NCBI GenBank assembly: GCA_046758905.1
Contig: JBHIBC010000005.1
Coordinates: 8,518-72,517 of the forward strand
Direction: 5' to 3'
Length of the DNA: 64,000 nucleotides
Source: JBHIBC01 sp046758905
Lineage (GTDB): Bacteria; Acidobacteriota; Polarisedimenticolia; Gp22-AA2
The notes below the pieces were generated by a model. It ran no database searches and was not told the DNA's origin. It worked only from the letters and a program-made list of their open reading frames with translations. Below, in pieces: positions 27,208 through 34,313 of this stretch. Made by a program: the position numbers and the translations under genes. Within the stretch, counting starts at the first letter, position 1. The number at the start of each line of letters is the position of its first letter.

Positions 27208-27975
27208 TTGAGCGGTTCCGATCTCGATGTCAGCCGCGACCGGTTCGACGCGGTCCTGCTCGACCTCGACGGCGTCCTGACGGCGACCGCCCGGATGCAC
27301 GCGGCCTGCTGGAAGGCGATGTTCGACGCCTTCCTCAGCCGCCGGGCGGCGGCACGGGGAGAGCCGTTCGAGCCGTTCGACGCACAGTCCGACTACAGGC
27401 TGTACGTGGACGGGAGGCCCCGCTACGAGGGCGTGCGCAGCTTCCTCGAGTCCCGGAGCATCGGGCTGCCACACGGCGATCCCGCCGACCCCCCGGACGC
27501 CGAGACGATCTGCGGCCTGGGGAACCGCAAGAACGACCTGGTCAGGGAGGCGATCGCGTCGGGCGGGGTCGAGGTCTACGACGACTCCGTGGCCTGGGTC
27601 CGGCGGCTCCGCGATGCGGGGATCAGGACGGCGGTGGTCTCCTCGAGCCGCAACTGCGAGGCCATCCTGCGCGCCGCGGGGATCGCCGGCCTGTTCGACC
27701 TGCGGCTCGACGGGGAGGAGGCCGCCCGGCGCCGGCTGGCCGGCAAGCCGGCCCCCGACACCTTTCTGGAGGCCGCGAGACGGCTCGGGGTCGAGCCGCG
27801 GCGGGCCGTGGTCGTCGAGGATGCCATCTCCGGCGTCCGGGCCGGCCGCGCCGGCGGATTCGGCCTGGTGATCGGCCTCGCGCGGCAAGGGGACGCCGAG
27901 GCGCTCAGGCGCGCCGGCGCCGATCTCGTGGTGCGCGAGCTGGGCGAGCTCCTCCCGGGGCGGACCGCGGTGTGA
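27208..27975 (+). CDS. HAD-superfamily hydrolase, beta-phosphoglucomutase-like
   Basis: A 255-residue HAD phosphatase/phosphomutase of subfamily IA. Motif I is LLDLDGVLT (nucleophile Asp and acid/base Asp), motif II VVSSSRN, motif III Lys in LAGKPAPDTF and motif IV VVEDAISGVRAG. The long cap with RKNDLVREAI resembles beta-phosphoglucomutase and the HAD partners of GH65 phosphorylases, but no phosphorylase gene is adjacent. The start is TTG at 27208, 6 nt after GAGGGAGG. It is the last protein gene before the tRNA. Confidence 0.85.
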   Translation: MSGSDLDVSRDRFDAVLLDLDGVLTATARMHAACWKAMFDAFLSRRAAARGEPFEPFDAQSDYRLYVDGRPRYEGVRSFLESRSIGLPHGDPADPPDAETICGLGNRKNDLVREAIASGGVEVYDDSVAWVRRLRDAGIRTAVVSSSRNCEAILRAAGIAGLFDLRLDGEEAARRRLAGKPAPDTFLEAARRLGVEPRRAVVVEDAISGVRAGRAGGFGLVIGLARQGDAEALRRAGADLVVRELGELLPGRTAV

Positions 27976-28075
27976 TCCGCGCGGGCCGCGCGCCGGGCTC
28001 GCGTCCTGGTATATGATTCAGATCGGCGCGAGCGCGCGACGGGGCGCGCGGATCTGGTCCGGGCCACCCGAGCGC

Positions 28076-28150
28076 GGGCCCATAGCTCAGTCCGGTAAGA
28101 GCAGCTGACTCATAATCAGTTGGTCCCTGGTTCGAATCCAGGTGGGCCCA
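28076..28150 (+). tRNA. tRNA with CAT anticodon, probably tRNA-Ile2 (lysidine type), alternatively tRNA-Met
   Basis: The cloverleaf is complete: acceptor GGGCCCA/TGGGCCC (28076-28082, 28143-28149), D stem GCTC/GAGC, anticodon stem GCTGA/TCAGT with loop CTCATAA, T stem CCTGG/CCAGG with TTCGAAT, and discriminator A. The 3' CCA is not encoded (CCG follows). C4-G69 and C5-G68 in the acceptor resemble TilS-modified tRNA-Ile(CAU) rather than elongator tRNA-Met. A TATGAT box at 28012-28017 may be its -10 element, but no clear -35 is seen. Confidence 0.92.
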
Positions 28151-28213
28151 CCGACCGCTCCCTTCCCCCGGTCCGGCGTTCCGCGTTCCCGGGGAGGGCG
28201 GTCCCGCGACCGC

Positions 28214-28846
28214 TCAGGCTCCCTTCCTCCGCGTGTAGACGATCTCCAGGTTCTTGAATTCCTTCCCGTCGGGGGTCGTGGCGAACATCTCGACGACGTA
28301 CTTGTCGTCGCTGATGATCCGGGTGATCGACCGCATGGTCTCCTCCGAGCCGGTGGCCGGGTTGATGTAGCTCCCGCTCATCCGCAGGACCTTCCCGTCC
28401 TCCTCGCAGGTCCCCTCGCTCGGGTACATGAAGGTGCCCATCGAGTCGATCCAGATGTCGGTGTGCTTGCGCTTGAGGTTGTCGTACCCGCTGATGCCGA
28501 TCCCCTCGAACTTCTGGCCCATGTACTCGCCCGTGAAGGTCGTCTGGAGGAAGCGGCCGCCGAGCGCCAGCTTTTGGACCGCCGTCCCTCTCGAGACCGT
28601 CGGCTCCGCGTCCGGGCCGCCCGTCCAGTTCTTCACCACGGCGTCCCATGTGCCGGCGAGCTTGGCGAGATGCGCGTGGTGCTCGCCGGGCTGGGCGTAC
28701 TTGGCGAACGCCGCCATGATGTCCTGCTGCTCGGGACTCGCTCCGGCCTTCTCGCCCGTCTCCCGCCCGCCGGCCAGAGCCGGGCCGGAGGCGAGAAGGG
28801 CGACGCCGACGAGCGCCGTCACTGTGAGAAGAGATCCTGTCCTCAT
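28214..28846 (-). CDS. Exported DUF1579-family protein
   Basis: A 210-residue protein with a cleavable signal peptide (MRTGSLLTVTALVGVALLASGPALA). The mature part matches the DUF1579 pattern: LAKLAGTWDAVVKNW, LGGRFLQTTFTGEYMGQKFEGIGISGYDN and WIDSMGTFMYPSEGTCEEDGKV, a lipocalin-like beta barrel of unknown ligand. The start at 28846 is supported by GGGAGGG 6 nt upstream; the frame extends further upstream but without a signal peptide. It sits just downstream of the tRNA on the opposite strand. Confidence 0.88.
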   Translation of the reverse strand: MRTGSLLTVTALVGVALLASGPALAGGRETGEKAGASPEQQDIMAAFAKYAQPGEHHAHLAKLAGTWDAVVKNWTGGPDAEPTVSRGTAVQKLALGGRFLQTTFTGEYMGQKFEGIGISGYDNLKRKHTDIWIDSMGTFMYPSEGTCEEDGKVLRMSGSYINPATGSEETMRSITRIISDDKYVVEMFATTPDGKEFKNLEIVYTRRKGA

Positions 28847-29042
28847 GGAGACCCTCCCTGAATGGCTCCGCGGACGGAGGAGCCGGGGAAGCGACTTGCG
28901 AGTGGAACGGGCGCAGGCTAGCCCGGGAGCTCCCGCCGCGTCAAGAGGCCGACCCCGCGGGGCCGGGCGTATACTTCGGGCCGCCCATCTCGCACCGACC
29001 CGGGGGGCGCGCGCCGACCCCTTCGGAGAACAGGAGGGCACC

Positions 29043-30710
29043 ATGAACCGGGACCGATTCTCGGCCGAAACGCTCGTCTACGTCCTCGTCGGGATCGTCT
29101 TTCTGTGGATCTTCATCGCCTATTATCCGGCGGCCTTCCCGCAGGCCTCGATCCGCCTGGGCGTGACGCGCGACGAGGCCCGTCGGATCGCCGCCCGCTT
29201 CCTCGAGGAGCGCGGCTACGACCTCTCCGGGTACGAGAGCGCCGTGGTCTTCGACGCCGACAACACCGGGGCCGTCTTCCTGCAGAAGACGCAGGGGATG
29301 GAGCGGGCCAACCGGCTGATGGAGGGGGACGTGCCGATCTGGCGCTGGCGCTGCCGCTGGTTCCGCTCCGCTGAGAAGGAGGAGTACCGCGTCTACGTCG
29401 ACCCGTCCGGGGAGGTGATCCGCTTCCTGCACGCGATCGAGGACGACAAGGAGGGCGCCACCATCCCGCAGGAGGAGGGCGAGACGATGGCGTCGGAGTT
29501 CGTGGCGGGCGTGATGGGGATCGACCTGTCGGAGTACGAGCGGGTGGAAGCGTCCACCAAGAAGCAGGAGAACCGGACCGACCATCACTTCGAGTGGAAG
29601 AGGACCGGCTTCGAGATCGCCTGGAAGGGGGGGGACCCCGAGGCCGGGACGGGGACCCTGCGGGTGCGGGCGAGCGTGCGCGGGGACGAGGTCGGCGGCG
29701 TGCGGCGCTATTTCAAGACCCCGGAGGCGTTCGCCCGCGAATTCGAGAAGGTCCAGTCGCGGGGGGTGCTGCTCGCGCTCATCAGCACCGTCCTGATGTT
29801 CCTGACCGGCGTCGCGGCGCTGGTGGTGTTCATCATCAAGTACAAGGCGGGCGCCATCCACTGGCGGTTCGCCCTCGTGTTCGCGGGGCTGATCATGGCG
29901 CTGTACACGCTGCACACCCTCAACGCCTTCCCCGTGGTCAAGTCGAGCTACCAGACGACCATGGACTACGCCGTGTTCGTCGGCATCGTGGCGGCCGCGA
30001 CCGTGCTGGTGAGCGTGATCTACGGCGGGTTCATCCTGTTCACCGGCGCCTCCGGCCACGCCCTGACCCGCGACCTGTACCCGAGCAGCCTGGGGACGCT
30101 CGAGCGGCTGCTGCGGGGGCGGATCTTCACCCGCTCGTTCTTCTTCTCCTCGGTCCGCGGCTACGCGCTGGCGTTCTTCTTCCTCGGCTACGTGACCCTG
30201 TTCTACTTGTTCGGACGCCGGTACCTGGGCGTCTTCCTGCCCGCCGAGGGGCCGTACTCGAACCTGCTCGGGACCCACCTGCCGTGGCTGGCGCCGCTGG
30301 CGGTCTCGCTGCTCGCGGCGGTGTCGGAGGAGTTCGTCTCCCGCCTGTTCTCGATCTCCTTCCTGAAGCGCTACCTGAGGCTGACCTGGCTGGCCCTGCT
30401 GATCCCGGCGGCCATCTGGGCCTTCGCACACTCCAGCTATCCGGTGTTCCCCGTCTACGTGCGGGGGATCGAGCTGACGATCGCGGGGGTGATCTTCGGG
30501 ATATTCTTCCTGCGGTTCAACATCATGACCTGCGTCGTGGCCCACTACGTGATCGACGCGGTGTTCCTCGGGATGCCGCTGCTCCGGTCGGGACACACCT
30601 ACTACGTCGTCACCGGCGCCGTCGTCTGCCTGCTCGCGGCGGTCCCGCTCCTGGTCGGGATGACCGGGATGGCGCGCAACGAGCCGGATTCGGGCCCGGC
30701 CGCGGCGTAG
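29043..30710 (+). CDS. CPBP-family intramembrane metalloprotease with large N-terminal extracytoplasmic region
   Basis: A 555-residue membrane protein. The C-terminal half has about eight membrane helices with the CPBP (CAAX protease/bacteriocin processing, ABI) motifs: SEEFVSRLF (EExxxR), FAHSS and HYVIDAV. The N-terminal part is a single membrane anchor followed by about 200 hydrophilic residues with two repeated PepSY-like segments (VTRDEARRIAARFLEERG; EEYRVYVDPSGEVIRFLHAIEDD). Ordinary CPBP proteases are 200-300 residues, so this one has an added domain that may inhibit or regulate the protease. The ATG at 29043 has GGAGGGCACC upstream. Confidence 0.88.
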   Translation: MNRDRFSAETLVYVLVGIVFLWIFIAYYPAAFPQASIRLGVTRDEARRIAARFLEERGYDLSGYESAVVFDADNTGAVFLQKTQGMERANRLMEGDVPIWRWRCRWFRSAEKEEYRVYVDPSGEVIRFLHAIEDDKEGATIPQEEGETMASEFVAGVMGIDLSEYERVEASTKKQENRTDHHFEWKRTGFEIAWKGGDPEAGTGTLRVRASVRGDEVGGVRRYFKTPEAFAREFEKVQSRGVLLALISTVLMFLTGVAALVVFIIKYKAGAIHWRFALVFAGLIMALYTLHTLNAFPVVKSSYQTTMDYAVFVGIVAAATVLVSVIYGGFILFTGASGHALTRDLYPSSLGTLERLLRGRIFTRSFFFSSVRGYALAFFFLGYVTLFYLFGRRYLGVFLPAEGPYSNLLGTHLPWLAPLAVSLLAAVSEEFVSRLFSISFLKRYLRLTWLALLIPAAIWAFAHSSYPVFPVYVRGIELTIAGVIFGIFFLRFNIMTCVVAHYVIDAVFLGMPLLRSGHTYYVVTGAVVCLLAAVPLLVGMTGMARNEPDSGPAAA

Positions 30711-30818
30711 GGGATCCTCGCGGGCGGCGCGGACGGAGGGCTCGATCGCGCCCCGCCGGCTCATCCGGCGAGGGGAGATCGGCAGGGCCGGCCGGAGCGT
30801 CCAGGGAAGGGTCGAGCC

Positions 30819-31961
30819 TCACGCTCGCCGGGACTCCCGGCCCCGCTGCAGCCAGAAGCGGAGTCCCCCCCGGTGCAGGGCGCGCTCGAAGTGGTCGCCG
30901 TCGGGCGACAGCCCGTCGTATCCGCGGCGCAGCAGGACCTCGATCATCGGCTCGAGCTGCCGGCCGTAGCGGCGCATGCAGGCCTCGGGATGGATCCCGG
31001 GCCAGGAGTAGCACGACACGACCGTGCGGCGGTGCCCGGAGGGGATGGAGGGCGGGACGGTGGCGTCCCAGTCCGGGTCGTCCGGGGCGAACAGGTACTT
31101 GTCGAGGTTCCCCTGCGGGATGCCCTCCAGGCCGCGCACCACCGGCGGGTCGGTGTCGAGCGTGTACGGATCGACCGCCAGGTCGGCGACCACGGCGTGC
31201 TCCGGGAGCCAGCCCAGCCAGGCGTTCGGGATCACCGGCACGGATGGGTCGTAGCGCTGGCTGGCGTCGACCAGGACGTCGGTGCGGCGCATCAGCCGCT
31301 CCATGGTGGCGGCGTGGACCGTCCTGTTGCGGCCGGCGGTCAGGACGATGACGCCCGGGCCGCCGCCCTCGATGTGCCGGTTGTTGCGCTCGACGCTCCC
31401 GAGCTTGGTCGCGGCGTCGACCGCGTCCTTCCCGACCATCCCGGAGCCGAGGACCAGCACCCGGATCGGGCCGCCGTCCGGCTTCATGAGCCCGGGGCAG
31501 CGCCGCTCCAGCACGTCGAAGGCCGCCTCCAGGCCGTTCCAGGCCACCGCCCGCATGTTCTCCACCAGGCGCTCGCTCGAGTCGTTCTCGATCCCGTCGA
31601 GCGAGATCGCCCGCAGCCCCAGCTCCCGGAGCAGGGCGACGCGCCGCGGGCGGGTCGGGAAGTGCAGCATCGAGATGAGGCAGCCCCCCCGGCGCAGCAG
31701 GCTGAGCTCGCGCGGCTCGGGCGAGCGCAGCACGAGCACCAGATCCTGACCGAAGGCCTCCTCCCGCGAGCACTCCCGCACGGCCGCGCCGGCGCGCCGG
31801 TAGTCGTCGAGGCTGTATCCGGAGCGCGAGCCGCACCCCGCCTCGAGGTGCGCGGTCACCCCCCGCCGGGCGAGGCGCCGGACGAACTCCGGGAGGAAGG
31901 CGCGCCGCTCCCCCCGCTCCTTCATCATGCGCGGGAAGCCGATCGTCCTCGGCAGGCTCAC
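30819..31961 (-). CDS. AlaDH/PNT-like NAD(P)-binding dehydrogenase
   Basis: A 380-residue protein with the organisation of alanine dehydrogenase/transhydrogenase-type enzymes. The N-terminal catalytic-like half has IGFPRMMKERGERRAFLPEFV and GCGSRSGYSLDDYRRAGA. A Rossmann domain begins IRVLVLGSGMVGKDAV. The C-terminal part contains VVSCYSWPGIHPEACMRRYGRQL. The exact substrate (lysine/saccharopine-type or alanine-type) cannot be told. The start is GTG at 31961, overlapping the TGA of the upstream copy (GTGA). A second, broken copy of the same gene lies directly upstream. Confidence 0.75.
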   Translation of the reverse strand: MSLPRTIGFPRMMKERGERRAFLPEFVRRLARRGVTAHLEAGCGSRSGYSLDDYRRAGAAVRECSREEAFGQDLVLVLRSPEPRELSLLRRGGCLISMLHFPTRPRRVALLRELGLRAISLDGIENDSSERLVENMRAVAWNGLEAAFDVLERRCPGLMKPDGGPIRVLVLGSGMVGKDAVDAATKLGSVERNNRHIEGGGPGVIVLTAGRNRTVHAATMERLMRRTDVLVDASQRYDPSVPVIPNAWLGWLPEHAVVADLAVDPYTLDTDPPVVRGLEGIPQGNLDKYLFAPDDPDWDATVPPSIPSGHRRTVVSCYSWPGIHPEACMRRYGRQLEPMIEVLLRRGYDGLSPDGDHFERALHRGGLRFWLQRGRESRRA

Positions 31962-33146
31962 GACGGGAGCCTCGCGGCCGCCGGCGGCGCGCCCCCGCCG
32001 GCCGCCGAGGTCGTGCGGCTCGCGGGCGGCAGGCGGGACAGCCGCGCCCGCGCGATCGCCCGCTCGAAGAACTTCCCTGCCGGTGAGATCTCGGCGACGC
32101 CGCCCTTCTCGATCAGCACGCGCAGGATCGGCCGCAGCTGCCGGCCGTAGACCTCCATGCACTCGCGAGGATACAGGCCCGGCCAGGAGTAGCAGGAGAC
32201 GACGTGACGGCGGTGCCGGCGATCCAGCATCGGGGGGAGATCGTCGAACGCCGGATCGTCGGGCGCGAAGACGTACCCGTCGAGGTCCCCCTGCGGGATC
32301 CCCTCGATCCCCTTGACGAGGGGAGGGTCGCTCGCGAGGTCGTAGGGGTCGACCGACAGATCCAGGATGACGGCGTGCCGCGGAAGGTACGCGATCCAGC
32401 GGTTCGGGATGATCGGGCGGCTGGGGTCGGGCCGCCGCGTCGCGTCCACCAGGACGTCGGTGCGCTCCAGGATCTCCCGCATCAGCGCCGCGTGGGCGGT
32501 GATGTCGTGGTCCACCACACTGACCTGCACCCCCGGGGACGCCCGCGGCGGCCAGCCGCGCCCGCAGCTCCTCGTCGCCGTAGCGGACCGCCGCGCGCAC
32601 CGCGCGGCTCCCCACGGCCCCCGCCCCCAGCACGCTCACGCGGATCGGCGGCCGCGCCGGGTCGTCGAGCCGGCCGCCGGGATAGGTCCCGCGCAGGGTC
32701 CGGAACGCCGTCTGGATGCCGTTCCAGGCGACCGCGGGCAGGTTCTCGACGAGGCGCCGCCCGGTGTCGTCGCTGATGGCGTCGAGCGAGATCGCCTCGA
32801 GGCCGAGCGAGCGCAAAAGCTCCGCGCGCTACGGCCGGGTCGGGAAGTGCAGCATGGACATCAGGCATGCGCCGCGCCGCATCGAGCGGATGTCCTCGTC
32901 GCGCGGGCAGCGCAGCACCAGGACGTAGTCCTGCCGGAAGGTCTCCTCGCGGGAGGCGAGGCGGGCCCCCGGTGCGGTCTCCAGATAGTCGCGCTCGTCG
33001 AACCCCATCCCGGAGCCGTAGCCGCGCTCCAAGACGGCCGCGGCCCCCCGGCGCTGGAGCAGGGAGATGAACTGCGGCAGGAAATCGCGCCGCTCCCCGG
33101 GCTCCTCCCGCATCCGGGGGAAGCCGACCCGCAGTCTCGGTGTCAT
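31958..33146 (-). pseudogene. Broken tandem paralog of the AlaDH/PNT-like dehydrogenase
   Basis: A second copy of the downstream dehydrogenase, legible from VGFPRMREEPGERRDFLPQF to VVSCYSWPGLYPRECMEVYGRQLRPIL, but with two lesions. First, an in-frame TAG (32829-32831) follows HFPTRP where the intact copy has Arg. Second, a one-base insertion in the G run at about 32533-32537 moves the reading frame from VLGAGAVGSRAV...AAAGVPG to VQVSVVDHDITAHAALMREILERTDVLVDA. The total length, 1189 nt, is 3n+1. Either the duplicate is decaying or the assembly has two errors; recoding of two separate sites is unlikely. The copy ends in a GTGA overlap with the intact gene. Confidence 0.75.
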
Positions 33147-33220
33147 CTCCCTCCCCGGGCGCCGCGCGGCCGCGCTCCGGCGGCGTCCGTCCGGCGCGCC
33201 GTCCGCTCCCTCGGGGGCCT

Positions 33221-34051
33221 CTACGCCGCCGGCTTGCGGTACTTGTGCACGAACCGGTGGATGAAGTAGCGGTGGATCGGGGCGTCGTCCTCCCGCCCGT
33301 CGAAGTCGTAGGTGTCGCCGGGGTTCACCAGCAGGTCGGATGTCCCGGCCAGCTCGAACCCGGCCGCGGTGATCTCCCGGATCACCAGGTCCTCGTTGAT
33401 CCGGTGGTACGGCTCGTCCACCCCCTCCTTGGGCGTGTACGCCTCGACCACCCCGAGGATGCCGCCCGGCTTGAGGGCCCGCAGCAGCTCCGGCAGGACC
33501 GCGGTGCGCGCCGCCTCGTCCCCGAGGTCGTGATAGTTGCGGACCGTGATCATCACGTCGATGCTGTCGTCCGCCAGCTCGCTCAGGGGGCCGACGATCT
33601 CGACGTTTCTCAGCCCCCCGGCCTCGATCCGCTCGTTCAGCGCCTCGCGGACCCGCTGCTCGTACTTCTCCTGCGTGTAGAGCGGCCCGAGCACGGCCAC
33701 GACCTTCCCGTCGTCTCCGACCAGGAAGGAGAGGAGGTGGGTGTGGTAGCCGCGGCCCGGCCAGACGTCGGCGACGGTCATGCCCGGCCTGATGCCGAAG
33801 AACTCATACACCTCGATCGGCTTGAACCCGCCGTCGCGGTAACGGTCGTCCTCGGTGCGGGACGGGTGGTCGAGCACGCTCCGGTCGAGGGCCTGCGCCC
33901 TGTGCGCCGGCTCCGCCGGCTCTTCCGGCTGCTGCTTCACCTCCACCGTGCACGCCGCCCCGGCGGCCCACAGGAGCGTCAGGCAGGCCAGCGCGAGCAG
34001 CCGAGGCGCGGCGCCGCGGCGACGGGACCCATCGAGACACGCTTCGGACAT
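33221..34051 (-). CDS. Exported class I methyltransferase-like protein
   Basis: A 276-residue protein that starts with a signal peptide (RLLALACLTLLWAAGAAC, possibly a weak lipobox) and then carries a methyltransferase fold: FFGIRPGMTVADVWPGRGYHTHLLSFLVGDDGKVVAVL, DVMITVRNYHDL and LKPGGILGVVEAY. The motif I glycines (DVWPGRGYHT) deviate slightly from the standard E/DxGxGxG. Periplasmic methyltransferase-like proteins of this sort are widespread but of unknown role. The start at 34051 is fixed by AAGGAGGACTCCC; an in-frame ATG at 34078 lacks such a site. Confidence 0.85.
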   Translation of the reverse strand: MSEACLDGSRRRGAAPRLLALACLTLLWAAGAACTVEVKQQPEEPAEPAHRAQALDRSVLDHPSRTEDDRYRDGGFKPIEVYEFFGIRPGMTVADVWPGRGYHTHLLSFLVGDDGKVVAVLGPLYTQEKYEQRVREALNERIEAGGLRNVEIVGPLSELADDSIDVMITVRNYHDLGDEAARTAVLPELLRALKPGGILGVVEAYTPKEGVDEPYHRINEDLVIREITAAGFELAGTSDLLVNPGDTYDFDGREDDAPIHRYFIHRFVHKYRKPAA

Positions 34052-34245
34052 GGGAGTCCTCCTTGCTTCATGGGACATGGTTTGTCGGCCTCGTGAGGGC
34101 CATAGGGTAGGCGGATCCGGCTCTGCTGTCCAGGCCGGCCGGGACGGGCCGGCGCCCCGTTCGGCGTCCGTCCTTACGGGGGCGCGGCCCGGTCGTATCC
34201 TCCGAGGTCGAGCCGGCGAGTCCGTCCTCTATCAGCGATGCCGTC

Positions 34246-34293
34246 CGGCCCGCGCCGAGGGGACGGCCCGCGCCGAATGGACGGCCCGCGCCG
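34246..34293 (+). repeat. 18-bp tandem repeat, 2.7 copies, before the sulfatase gene
   Basis: CGGCCCGCGCCGAGGGGA-type units start at 34246, 34264 and 34282 (the third ends after 12 bp). They lie in the 262-bp gap between the exported methyltransferase and the sulfatase-superfamily gene, 20 bp before the latter's GTG. Nothing else is recognised in this gap. Confidence 0.7.
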
Positions 34294-34313
34294 GCCGCCG
34301 GGAGGGCCCGAAC

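Noticed and set aside
32829..32831. TAG read as pyrrolysine or other recoding
   Set aside because: The gene also has a frameshift 300 nt downstream, TAG is used as a normal stop elsewhere here (for example 152-154), and an intact paralog is adjacent.
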